DNA from: Filosporella fistucella
Lineage: Eukaryota; Ascomycota; Leotiomycetes; Helotiales
NCBI GenBank assembly: GCA_030077755.1
Contig: JAQJZZ010000004.1
Coordinates: 124,001 to 188,000, forward strand
Direction: 5' to 3'
DNA: 64,000 bases
Within the stretch, counting starts at the first letter, position 1; every line of letters starts with the position of its first letter. Shown here in pieces: positions 45,483-57,300 of the stretch. A model generated the notes under the pieces. The model was not told the origin of the DNA and made no database searches. It was given only the letters and a program-made list of their open reading frames with translations. The position numbers and the translations under genes were made by a program.

Positions 45483-48400
45483 ATGTCTGCACAGAAGGAT
45501 CCCATGATCACCGATTATGTTGATGGTGCCCGTCTCGGTATAAAAAACTCTGATATTGCTAGCTTTTCCAATTTGCAAAGTCTAACATCATTTGTAGAAA
45601 TCTTGGACTCCGACTCCCCGGACCATGTGAAAAGCCCAGGCAATCAACCAAAGGCGAAGCTAGAGCCGGGATGTTCACAATATCCTACACTTTCCGATGG
45701 GCTGGACTCTGCTGTTGGTGTGGAGGGAGGCCCACCATGCCAAACACGTACTGGCAAAGGCAAGGAAAATGAGAATGAGCATTTCTACTCGCCCAATACC
45801 GATGGTTCTCTTTCTCCACTACTGTCTAATTCAGCAGACCACAAATCAGATACAAACATGCACCGAGGCAACCGAACTTTTATCTCAAAAGAATTTAGAC
45901 AAGAAGAATTGCTCGACAACCTCGACCCAATTGACTGGCACAATACAATAATCACACCAGCACACGATGCTAGAGAATCTCCGGAGTCTATTCATGGCGG
46001 TAGCATATCGAGTCTAGCACCTCTCATATGTCCTTATCAAGGCTGCAAAACTGACTCGAAAAACTCGCCTGGGCGACCCAAAGAGTTCATAAGTAAAAAG
46101 CTCTTACGGGACCACATCAGGATTACACACGAACCGAACTTTCGCTGCCCGGACTGCCCCACTAAACGCCCGTTTGGAACCCGTACAGATTTACAGCGCC
46201 ATAAATTAATGGTACACGATACGGCCAAGGTAGCTTGCAAACGTCCTTACTGCGAGATAAAGAACAGTAATCTCGCTCGAGCAGATAAACGTGCAGCACA
46301 TTATAGAAAGTATCATGGCTCCTTCTCCTGCATGTTTCGTGGGTGTACTCGCACCAGAATAGACGGTGTCGACTACGGGTTCGAGACTCAGGAAATACTA
46401 GATGATCATGTTCTCCACAAACACCGAAATCAAGCCGGTGCTTTTAAATATGGTGGAGAAGCCTCAATGATGTTTTCTGTTGGCTCCATGGACAGTGTGA
46501 CGTCTCATCTCACTTACGAGCTGTGGGAGAGGTCTGTTCCTACTCCCACTTGTAACCTTGAGTCCGTTCTACTTCATATGCTTCAGCCATTAGTAAAACT
46601 ACTTTTGCGTGACAGCAACCTCAGAAGAGTTTGCAAGGAAGCCCTCAAAAAGGAAGCTTTGGAGAACTTATCCTACAAGTTCCATGAATGCCTTCAAAAA
46701 TTTCCGACCGATTTAGTTGCGGAAGCCGATTTAGATAGCAACTCGATGCTATCGCATTTGATGGTAGGTCTTGCCAGACGGATCAGCAAGCATCATGGAT
46801 GGACTGCGCAAGATATCCACGGTTGTTTGGTAGGTGAACTATCGCTACCTGGTAAACTGGTTGATATTCATGAGGAAATCGACTGCAGCGACAGCAGGAA
46901 AGAGAGTAAGGAAGCCAGTAACGTGGCTAGTAGCAGCGACTTTGAGTTCTATGTGAAAGTTATTAGTGTATCAACAGCTTTCGCCCACCTGATAGAGAAA
47001 CTCGAGCGGTTCGTGCACCTCGATGGAGTCCACATGGCTTTATCGTTAGTGTGGCCTGTCGAAAACCCAAAGACTTCGGCACTTCGATTAGAGTACAAGG
47101 TACGGTGGGAAGTGGAAGAGTTTCTGAGTCGCCACTTCTCAAAAGGCCAAAAGCTTCGAGACGTGCCAGCACTTACAGGGGAAGGATTCAATGCCCAAGC
47201 TCAAAGCTGTGGAGAATATATGTCAACCTGGTGGCCGGATATCTCTGTTCTGCTGCTGGACATAATTGAAGAGGCCTTTTCTACTCGCGCAAAAGGTATG
47301 TCAGTTGACCTGCGCAATCTGGATCCTTATTGATGAAGTATATTGTAGTTTCCAAAGCGAACGACGTGTTATCGGTAGAGATATCACTAGAAAAAGCCAA
47401 AACTTCTGGTGATCTTGAGACTCGGGTTCAACTGGGGGTGAGTACGACATACAAAATTCATGGCGAAATCATTTCGGCCCTTGCCTGGTTATCATCCGCG
47501 ATACGATGCTCAACTGCAAATGAACTGACTTATTCTACAACTTCAATTGTGGGCCACCAATCCAAGGGAACGAGTTCGTTCATAGAGCTTAGACTTAATG
47601 CGTTGGAACCACTCCCCCCAAGGCAAGCATGTTGGCATGCTCTCCTACCTCACGGAGTCATCGCTAAAGGATTCCCAATCAAGGCACGAAATGATGGCCA
47701 GGGTCTTGAGATATCGTTTGCCGATATGGCAATTCTGAGCAGATGCAAAACGTTTGTCGAGTTTGATCAGGGCTTGATTTTGGAAGGGTTGAGAGCAATT
47801 TTGATCCCCATCGAGACACTTGCTCGTGACAAAGCGATTCAATGGCATTTCGTTTACAAAGAACCTTCAAAGACGAGCAAGAAGAATCGCATAAGGGAAC
47901 TGCTCAAGTTGGAGACTGGTATAACGAGAAGATACAAGGAGCTTTCGAGTCGAAAGTTGGCTGAGCACCGATGTTTTCTCGGATGGGCAGAAGAGGCCAC
48001 CATCGCGTTCGGAACGGCGAAATACCCAGAAGATTGTTTGAAAATATCGGGAGCCAGCCGTGGAAAAACCAGGCGCTATATAAAATCGCGAAGCGTTTCA
48101 GCCGGTACACCAGGAATGGGTGTTTTCAGCGTAAGCGCCACCCAACAGCACAATCCATATCCAGCGCCCTCTTCTCTGTCTTACAGTCAGTCGAATGAGG
48201 CAGTCGTCGGAGACAAATTGATTGATGAAGAGAAAAGCTCGATTCTTGTGTATGATAATAGCTCCCACACGGCATGGTTCTTGCCATACGTTGTTGTGGC
48301 ATTGTTCCTCGTACACAAGACAATTGCTCGACGTCGTTATCAGCTGTTCAGAGATAGTAGTCCTGTCGAGCTTGAGACCCTACCCTGTGGTGGTGATCAA

Positions 48401-49660
48401 TCTAGCCATGCAAAGCAAATCCTATTAGACAGCCTTGGTTTTACTGTATCGCGACGCACCGACCAGAATTCCAGGTCACGAATATCACCTGCCAGAACCA
48501 AGAATGAGCCGCTGTTCCGAGATGTCGTCGACCAAGTCCTCCAGACACTAGAGACCACTATGACTGGGTTAGAATCTGGAGCCATAGAGTGGGAAAGACT
48601 GGGGGACGGGGCAAAGCGATTTTTGCATGGTGTTGAGTTTCTCGATGTAATAAGGATGAAGAAATGCATCAGCATCCGGGAAGTTGAGGTTGAGCAAGTC
48701 TGGGCTCATCTCGTACAGAATTCGACCGCTGTATTGCTTTGTTCAGGTCTTGGTCAAGCAATTGTTCCATCGAATTTGAATCAATTGTGCGATCCATGGA
48801 GATCTATACCACCAGGTCGACAACTCATGGTTGCAACTGTGCCAACGATACGCGATCTTGTGGTCGAAATCGATGGACAGGGCTCATGCCTCGGCGAATA
48901 CGTAGAATGGGTGCAAAGTGGAGACATTGTACAGACTCATCAGAAAGGCCACAAGAATGCTGTCTATCACACCCAACAGTTGCGCAAGGTTGATGGGTTT
49001 AAGTGCGACCCGGATCTGCTGAGAAAGTTATCTTTCTCAAATAAGCCCTGCTTAGTCTTTTCTGACATTACATTGCGAAATCCTTGCCATACAATTCTAC
49101 GCAGTGGAACATCGAGTAAGGGTAGAGTGACATCTATCGGGTGTCTACCGCAACTCCCATCCGAACCTACTTCTCCAACGTTACTATCTATCCAGCCTGG
49201 TATGGATAAATTACCAATGTGCTACAGCGATGCATCAAGAAGAGGGCAACATATCTCTTATTCGAAAGAACAGTCCTGCTTGCATCAAGCATATTATGAG
49301 TCAGGAAACAGGGTCTCGGAGTCTCAGAAATGCCATGGGGACTTTATACAACAGCTTGAAAGTGCTCAAAGAGAGATAGCTCCCAAGTACTCTTCATCTG
49401 TAACCATAAGGATGCAAGAGGACTTCGCTATACCAGACGGCGACTCTGTCCTTGTTTTTAGCACGACCGGTGGTGTCAAGTCAGGGGCAAGTCGCATTCT
49501 ACAAGATTTGGGAGGCAATATTACCGATGAACAAAGCGCGATTCCCAGATTGAAAAGGAAACCTCGGACCTTTGATTTGAGGGATCAGCCTCGAAAGCTT
49601 CCAAGGATGGATATCAAGGATGAAAGTGATGAAAGTGATGATGTTGTGTATTATGGTTAG
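45483..49660 (+). CDS. Large C2H2 zinc-finger protein of unknown function (1374 aa)
   Basis: Two exons, 45483-47295 and 47349-49660, with a 53-nt intron (donor GTATGT, acceptor TTGTAG) whose removal joins two long frames into 1374 residues. Without splicing the first part would stop at 616 residues. Residues 1-175 are Ser/Asn/Asp-rich. Residues about 180-305 hold an array of C2H2-like fingers: LICPYQGCKTD..HIRITH, FRCPDCPTKRP..RHKLMVH, KVACKRPYCEIK..HYRKYH and FSCMFRGCTRT..HVLHKH. The middle (about 340-600) is helical (LLHMLQPLVKLLLRDSNLRR). The second half contains a conserved-looking domain with WLSSAIRCSTANELTYS, LNALEPLPPRQACWHALLP and YDNSSHTAWFLPYVVVALFL. The C-terminus is basic (RLKRKPRTFDL) and ends in an acidic DESDESDD. 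I recall similar large fungal proteins but no assigned role; a nuclear role is inferred from the fingers. Confidence 0.82.
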
Positions 49661-50522
49661 GCTTGTGCTCTGAGTGTCGCAGAGTATGATTCGTGCGCGT
49701 TGGTGAGGTAATCTTATCGTCTTGTCGCCGTTAGCTTCGTGTATAAAACATACCTATATATATCTTTATTCAATTGTGCTCTCGGCATGTATATTGTAGC
49801 AGATACCTTTGGATCTAATTCAAGTTTACATTCCGGGGCAAATCTTGACTTCAGATCAAAATCAAACATCTCCACATACAATCCTCTTGTGATATAGATG
49901 CCGTTTCACCACAAGATTTGTCTAATTTGAAGTATTGACAGGTCTAGACAATGACTAAATTGCTCCTGAGGATTTAGGGAAAATCTGGGCATAGAGCGAA
50001 TCATGACTTGTATCTAGCCACAAGATCTGCTACATTTAAACGAAACAACCCAAATAAAACCAACAATCAATTGAGTCAAATCGATTTGAGTCTTTGCTAT
50101 GCACATACTTGATTTGCTCTTTGAGGTGCTCATTGAGGCTGCCATAAACTTAGGGCTTTCGGAGTTAAGTGAAGTTTCTTTGGCTTCAAAAATAATCGAT
50201 CAATGTTACTATCCTCTCTTTCCGCTCCTGAGTGAGATGGCAAATAATGAATCTGATGAAATTTTGAGGCGAGACTGAAAACCAAACTTACATTTATAGA
50301 AAATTCCTATAACCTAAGCCAGTCTATGCTGTTGATATCTGTAGCAAGAAAGGAACTCTGAGGGTCAGTCACATGCAGGCGCGTCTCCACCTTGCGCACA
50401 GACCAATGCACACGACGCGTCCCTCTATCACAACTTTGTATCAACAAAAGTTTGAAAAACCTCAACACCACAACTAACTGAACTGAGGAGTGCCAGTCAC
50501 CGGCCTAATTCGGCCGGTGCTC
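49661..50522. other. Intergenic, promoter of the Eco1-like gene
   Basis: 0.9 kb, no coding signal. Contains a GACGCGT (MluI-type ACGCGT core) at about 50413-50419, roughly 105 bp before the next start codon, a possible G1/S element. Otherwise AT-rich. Confidence 0.5.
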
Positions 50523-51825
50523 ATGATGGAACCGTCGTCAGGAAATCGAAGGTTTGCTATATTATCTCTGCTTTCAGCTGGCACTCTGCTGACCATCCTC
50601 AAGAACGCCAACCCTCAAAACGTATTCGAGACGCGTCAACCACAAGTCGGAAGAAGTATCAACAAAGCGTAAGCGCTCTGAAGATGATAATATCGTATTA
50701 CCTACTCTTTCCAAAATTCAACCAAAACGAGGAACCATACAAAGCTATTTCACACCCTTACCAACTCCACCAACCTCTTCTCCGTCTACACTTCAGACTT
50801 CGGCACGATCTTCGAACCTGCGCGATCGCCCATTAAACTCCTCTCCATCACCGCAGAAGATCAGAAGTCCTCCGTCCCAGCCGGATCCTCAGAAACGAGT
50901 CAAGAGGCGTTTAACAACCAAACTACGTGATATACCCAAAAAGTCCTCAGACGACCTCAAGTTCGATGCGAAACTCGCTCGCCGCAGCTCTTCCAGTCCA
51001 ATGGTCACGAAGGAACAAACTCATTTGGATTTGGGTCAGCAAACTAACGTGGAGTGTCCGCAATGTCATATGATGTTCAATAAGACGGTGGAGGCAGATA
51101 GGAAGGCACACGACAAATATCACAATCAGGAGTTCGGCATGCGAAAATTGGTTTTAAGCGGAGGAGATCCATTTTTGTCAATTCTGACCGAAAATCGCCA
51201 TTTATATCAAATCATAGAGGTGGATCAGAATTCTTCAGCCAGAATGAAAGCTGCATTTCTCCGACTATACCAGGGCTCCATGGATATCATGGATGGAGAA
51301 CATCTGTCAGAAGATGAAATATTTAAAGGAACCAAGAAGTTCACTGAAAAGGAAGCAGCCGGAAAAGGAACCCGTTCAAAACATCATATCATGGTCAGGA
51401 AATACAAAATTCACATGCTTCTCATTCATGAAAATCCAGTATCATTTCTCATCACCGAAAGAATCAACCAATCCAGGGCATATAATATGGACACCAGAGA
51501 ATACGGGAAAACCTACAACGCATTTATGTGCGTTGACCGAATTTTCACTCTGCCAGAATATAAGGGACGAGGTGCCGCAAAATCACTCATCGATGCAGCG
51601 AGGAACTCTTTCCATCCTGCACGAGAACTCAGAATTGAGGAAATTGCGTTCACGTTTCCGAGTATCGAAGGGAGACGACTTGCTGGGTCCTACTTCAAGG
51701 AGTTCTTCGAGCACGAGGATGTTAAGAGAGATAAGTTTCCACCAGGAAGCTCCATTCTTATGCCTATCGAATCGACAGCTGTTCCACAGGCTCCACCAAT
51801 TTCAGGTGACCGAACAGAGTCTTGA
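50523..51825 (+). CDS. eco1: Eco1/ESCO-type sister-chromatid cohesion acetyltransferase, divergent C-terminus
   Basis: Eco1 acetylates the cohesin subunit Smc3 in S phase to lock sister chromatids together. Two exons, 50523-50551 and 50604-51825, with a 52-nt intron (branch CTGAC), close to 416 residues. The N-terminus has the Eco1-like KTYSRR (15-20), a basic patch STKRKRSED and a PCNA-box-like GTIQSYFTPLP around residues 53-63. The ESCO zinc finger is intact: Cys161-x2-Cys164 and His179/His183 (ECPQCHMMFN..HDKYH). The GNAT part is recognisable but altered. The usual RIWV..RRKGIA reads CVDRIFTLPEYKGRGAAKSL, and the family's AFSQPTxxG reads IAFTFPSIEGRRLAGSYF. A second ATG lies 3 nt downstream. 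The frame is otherwise intact over the whole length. Identity is firm at the N-terminus and finger; activity is uncertain. Confidence 0.85.
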
Positions 51826-52697
51826 GATTCTACCAGCTATGTAGCCTCTTGGTATTATTTCGATACGGCTGAGCTCAACAGCCTTTACCGTAATACTAAT
51901 GAAGTTTTCATTAATTGGGTGCCAGGGAATTATGGAGTTATGTTCATGTTTCAATGGTCAGGAAATGGGTTGTTTGGAAGGAGTGAAAGGCCTGAAGAGA
52001 GTGCTTTCTGGACTCGTTTTCGTCTGGTCGGCGTATGGGAGCAAGGGGAATCATTTATGCTATAGTTTTACGGTCAACAAGATACCCCAGCATCGGGTGG
52101 CGTTTATAGGATTTAGAATAAATGGACAAAGGTTTCTATCAATAGAACACTGTGCCAAACCTGTGAAACGGACCAATCCACAAAAACAATCATGGCAATT
52201 TCCTGCTGCTATACCTTTTCAAAAAGCTCAACAAGTCTCGCACAGCATATGTGAATATGTGTGTTCACTCCGAAATAATTCACCTGCCATCATCAAACGA
52301 ACCTCATCAGCTCGGACATTGGGATGAGACGAACTCCTTAACCCTGCCAAGACCCCCCTTTACCCCTTCCCATCGATGTCAAAATCTACGAGCAGCAGAC
52401 CAGAACAGAACCAAACACAAATTCCCCTATACGCCTCGATATCATCCCCGCATTATACTACGTGTCATATACACGTTTTTGTGAGACCTGGGGAAGTTCA
52501 CGGCCTTGTGACAGATCTCCCCGCATGTCGACAGAACCTTGAAGGTTCAACGGGAGCTCGGACCAACTTTGATAAGATCTCAGAAGTCACCATCGAAGGA
52601 CATCCGGAGTTGACGGTATCACCAACTTAGCTTTCAATGCTTCAAGTACGACTGTAACCTCACCGATCGTGACTCTGGATGTCTAACGTTCATCAAG
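51826..52697. other. Intergenic, leader of the Pro-rich gene
   Basis: 0.9 kb; a plus-strand frame of 142 codons (51899-52327) is unrecognised. Pyrimidine-rich segments at 52340-52380 look like a promoter/leader. Nothing else seen. Confidence 0.5.
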
Positions 52698-54386
52698 ATG
52701 TCTGCAGATTTCCCTTCCTCGAATCCTTTCCGTAGGAAGACTCCCTCCAATCTGCCCCTCTCCTCCGCTGCCCCCGAACGCCCATCCGCCTTCAGTCATG
52801 TCGCCTATCAACAAGCTGATCCTTTGCCAGGATCTTCCAGCCTCAACTTCCAGACCAAAGATGTTGATGCTGATGCGCCGAAGAAGGTAGCAAAGAAGGT
52901 GCGGGTGCAATCACCTCCTCCGCCATCACCTTCTACCCCATCGATACCAGACTCCTCCTCGACAATAGGGGAGGAATCATTCTCGATAAATGCCATACCT
53001 CCAACTCCACCTATACGGCGAGATGATGATCCCTTCGAGAATGTCACCTCTGATACCTCTGAGGACGAGGCACCAATTGCTCTGCATAGAGCTCCAGCCA
53101 ATCCATTTTCGAAAACCTTGGAGACAATGGAGCATCCGGAGAGAGATGGAGGGCATATACCATCTGCTGTTACAAGCCCAGGACGGGCATCAATGGATGT
53201 GGAGGCATTTAAGAGGCTATTGATGACAGGCAATTCTGGACTGGCTACACCTCCAACACAATCTGCCACTCAGGCGCATGTTGCCCATCATGCTTTAGGG
53301 GATGGAGGCAGCAGTACGGACACATCATCTCTATCCCGACAATCTTTGTTCGAAACTATCCAAGAACCACACCCAGAATCCCCTCGCACATCGCACGAAA
53401 TATCAGAACCGGAGGAAGATCGAACGAGGTTGTCAGAATCACAACCAATACCAACGGGCAGAAAGAAGCCCCCACCTCCGAGTTCGAGACATGGAAAATT
53501 GATAAAGGTTGAATTGAGAGACGAATCTATAACAACTGCATTACAATCACCTCCTACTCCAGGCTCTATTACCTCACAACACTACTTTAGCTCAAGTCCT
53601 CGTTCGCAGACTGATCTCAACAAACCTTTACCGCCGGCACCAAGTCGAAAGAGCAACGATTCAGACCGTGAATCGGTCTTTGATAAGGAAGCGGCTGGCA
53701 AGACACCTGAACCTCCTTCACCAGATGCATATGTCAAGAAGAAGACAGCACCGCCTATCCCGCTTGCCCGGCGGCAGAGTCAGAGGGTGTCTGAGTCCAG
53801 GTTAAATCGTAGTGATTCTGGACGATTATCTCCAAAGGCGGAAGAGGATATACCAAGTTTAGCTGGAATTGAAAACACAAGACCACGGTCCGACAGCGGC
53901 CGATTACCACCACCGCCTCCTTCTCGTCGGCCTGGATCAGTCAGAGGCTCGTCATCACACAATACACCGCTCTCATCTCCTTCTACCGTCTCCTTACCGC
54001 CTCCACCTCCAGCCAGAGGTTCATCACGATCTACTTCCGGAGGTAAACCGCCATCTGTCAAAAGTATGGACATTTCAAATTTTTCAAATACAAATACTAA
54101 ACGGACATCCATCATGCCACCACCTCCCCCACCGCATCGTCATGGTCGCAGTAGTTTTGATGCGACGTCACCAGGAACATCAGCTCGACCTAGCGGTGAG
54201 TATAGACGTAGTATGGATAGTGCCCGACGAGGCTCTGCAGCCTCATCTGTCGTGCAGGAAGAAACGGTGAATGAACATGTACAGCCCGATGCTCCACAGC
54301 ACGATATCTTAGCCGACTTGAGTCGACTGCAGAGAGAAATCGATGCATTGCGTACACAAAGCGTGGCAAATGAAAAGGTTTCTTGA
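52698..54386 (+). CDS. Pro/Ser-rich adaptor-like protein, unknown function
   Basis: A single exon of 562 residues beginning MSADFPSSNPFRRKTPSNLP. It is largely disordered. NPF occurs at 9-11 and again in PANPFSKTLETM, a motif that in other proteins binds EH domains. Several polyproline blocks are potential SH3/WW ligands or profilin sites: QSPPPPSPSTP, RKKPPPPSSRHG, RLPPPPPSRRPG, SLPPPPPARG, IMPPPPPPHRHG. Short conserved-looking elements are DDDPFENVTSDTSEDE and MDVEAFKRLLMTGNS. Near residues 395-435 the motif SDSGRL occurs twice. The end (DILADLSRLQREIDALRTQS) is a probable coiled coil. This suggests a scaffold of endocytosis or the actin cytoskeleton, by composition only. I could not name a family. 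Confidence 0.8.
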   Translation: MSADFPSSNPFRRKTPSNLPLSSAAPERPSAFSHVAYQQADPLPGSSSLNFQTKDVDADAPKKVAKKVRVQSPPPPSPSTPSIPDSSSTIGEESFSINAIPPTPPIRRDDDPFENVTSDTSEDEAPIALHRAPANPFSKTLETMEHPERDGGHIPSAVTSPGRASMDVEAFKRLLMTGNSGLATPPTQSATQAHVAHHALGDGGSSTDTSSLSRQSLFETIQEPHPESPRTSHEISEPEEDRTRLSESQPIPTGRKKPPPPSSRHGKLIKVELRDESITTALQSPPTPGSITSQHYFSSSPRSQTDLNKPLPPAPSRKSNDSDRESVFDKEAAGKTPEPPSPDAYVKKKTAPPIPLARRQSQRVSESRLNRSDSGRLSPKAEEDIPSLAGIENTRPRSDSGRLPPPPPSRRPGSVRGSSSHNTPLSSPSTVSLPPPPPARGSSRSTSGGKPPSVKSMDISNFSNTNTKRTSIMPPPPPPHRHGRSSFDATSPGTSARPSGEYRRSMDSARRGSAASSVVQEETVNEHVQPDAPQHDILADLSRLQREIDALRTQSVANEKVS

Positions 54387-57300
54387 GGATTTAGGTCGGA
54401 GTCTAGACGGGTTATAATAGGGATAGGTTACCGTTCTCTTGAACATGTGGTCCCTCACCGCTAAGTACAGTTGAGCTGGAATAGAAGCCTGGAAGTGGCG
54501 TCTGCTCGGGAGAAGCCTTACCGGTTTCACGATTGTAATGGGATGTGAATGATGAAGGTTCATGTTTTGTTCTTCTGGTGATCGAGGCAGGCGAGCCCTG
54601 TATGTCAGGTGCTCATGAGTTGATGTCTGAGAACCCCTCCTTGTCATTGTTGCCAAGTGATAGAGGACGGCATATGTTTCAATGGATATTCATATGAACA
54701 GGAACAAATATGAATACATCACCATCGAAATCGAGTTTTGATGTCTTGAACTCTGATTCGTTTCCCTTGATTGCGCGGCTGTGCTTGTGATCGAGATTGG
54801 GTTTATAGAGGATGGGTATACTGTACGGTGGCGTTGGTTTCCACTGGCTTGTTGGGGTAGGGGATTAGCATGAATACGATGGTGCTTATGGGGGTCATGG
54901 TAGATAATTAGGATGAACAGGGAGGAATGGAAAAGTCTATATGTTGCCTGTTGAATACATGCCTACCTACCCTTAAAGGTTCAGTCAGCCGCGCCGCTGG
55001 ATTCCCTACCTAGCCAACTATCGGTTCCAAACACAAGGAGATAGGTAACAATCCAGAATCATCGACTGTTAACCCTGCCATAAGTATAGCAGAAAGATGA
55101 GTATGCTAAGGATCGTCTCATCGAATCTCGTGTTTCGTCTTTCGTATAAGTTCAACCTGTAAATGATCTCACCTCATCCCTCGTACTAGAATTCAAAGAC
55201 CAATAATGCGATCTGACTTGAGATACTTACCTGTCCTTCCAAATTCTCGCCACTGTTCATTCAACATCCTTAGTTCAATCACTTTTCGCACCTTTTCGGC
55301 CTTATTTCCATGTTCTTGATTCCTCACCCCTCCTCCTCGCTTCCAAACCTAATAATCATACCTGGATACAGATATCTCGATCTAGATTCTAATCCGGATT
55401 CTTGGTAATAGCGCAGGAATTAGACTTCGAAAACCTACAGGGTCGCATCATCTTTCCATTCTAGAGCCTGGATTCGGACTCTGAGTCTACTATTAAATGC
55501 CTTGACTTTGAGAGTGATGGAATGGGATGGATGGAACCGTGAGGTCAAGAAGTGAATCCATTGGAAGATAGCACCGAGATGTCGTCGGAGAACGGAGGAT
55601 GCACTGGAAAAGGTAATTTGGAGTGAGCAGGAGGCAAAAAAGCTGGTTATGAGATGTGGACATAACGGTTGAGGAGTAGAGGTGCAGGATGGTGAGCTAA
55701 TGAAGGTGATAGTAGGCAATGCAGGGGAGAGAACATGGTATATGACTCGATCCTCTTAACTTCTGGCTTCGGCACATGTCACTTCCAATCTCCATCTCGA
55801 TGTTCAAACACCGAGTTTCTCTATCCTGTAGCAACGAATATAAATGCAATATCAGCAAGATTATAGAACGAAGTACAAACTCTTTTCACATTCACATCTA
55901 TGCAACACAACGTACCAAGAACAGACCATCGCTTATATCTTCGATCCACTGTTTACCCTGAGATAGAAGTGGACAGCTTACGCAAAGAAAGTAATAGATG
56001 CGAATATACATACCAAATATATATCTTGTTGGTACCGAAATATGCATATGCAACTGCATGCAAGAAAGAATCAAGGGAACAGGAGATCTGTGCTCAGTTC
56101 CCTTACTCTTCTTGTGCTCTTTCACGGCTAGACTAGAAGACCTCTGGCTATGGATATGCAAGAGATTTACCGGTTTAGAGGTAGGTATCTTTTGTGTTTA
56201 AATTGGGTTTGGAGAGAGTTCATCGTTTCCCCTCTTTTGAGTGAGCTTTGAGTTTGGAGATGGAGGAAGGTTGCGGGACGTGGAGGATCTGAGAGGGGAT
56301 GGCAATGGGGATGAAGGAAAGACGAGGTGTGGCGGTGCTGTTGGATGATGGGCAACTCTGCTAGATAGACTTGATAGACTACTGGTTGGTTTATAGGTAA
56401 CGTATTTAGTAAATAGTAGTAGAATTATTCTCATCATCTATTCAACTAGAAACATAATTTTACAATCCCCTCTTCACAGTGGTGGATAAATGCAATCCTC
56501 TCCATCCAGGCCTCTACAGATCTAAACCAACGAAACCCAGATCAGACAAGGCTAACCAAGTAGAAGCAAAATAAACTTTGATACCGAGTACACCTGAATC
56601 TCGATCAGTAATCCTGCCTTCTCTAATCCAAGACAAGCCTATGTGTGGCTCGTGTGGATCAAACAGAGGTAAGATACTCGGTAAGAAGAGGAGGTGGAGG
56701 TGGAGTGGCTTGCGAGCACTAGACGAGTCATGGGCACGAGAGATCGAGATGTGATTTACTAGCGATGAAAGACGAGGTAAGGATTGAAATGAAGGATCTG
56801 AAAAGTACCAGGGACTTTCTGCTGAGATTTGGTTTTGCTAGGGATACTGAGGCTAGATGGGATAGTGAGAGGGGATGGGAATGAGGGATGGGATTTGGTG
56901 TGGTGTTGAGGATTGACGGGTGGGGTTGAACTCTGATTCAAGAAGGGGATTAGAGTTTGGATGGATAGGGAGGTGGCTCGTGTGGTCTGATAGGGGTTGC
57001 TTTTCGGATTATCAGATAGGGCAGAAGGGAGGATTAAAGCTGATATGGTATAGTAAAAGGGAGGGTATAGAAGAGGATGAACACGAATACGCTTGCATGA
57101 ACGATTCTGTAAGTGTATTCCTGATAGGACTCTGCGATTGATCTTGGGCACGAAGAAGCTATCCAATGATGTACCAGGATATCATCTCTCGATTCGGAGT
57201 GATATGATGATTGTCTGATGTCTCGCCGGTGACACTCAAAGTCTTAGATTAATCCATATAACAACAGCCTCACTCTCGTAATCTTGGCATCGCACTTAGT

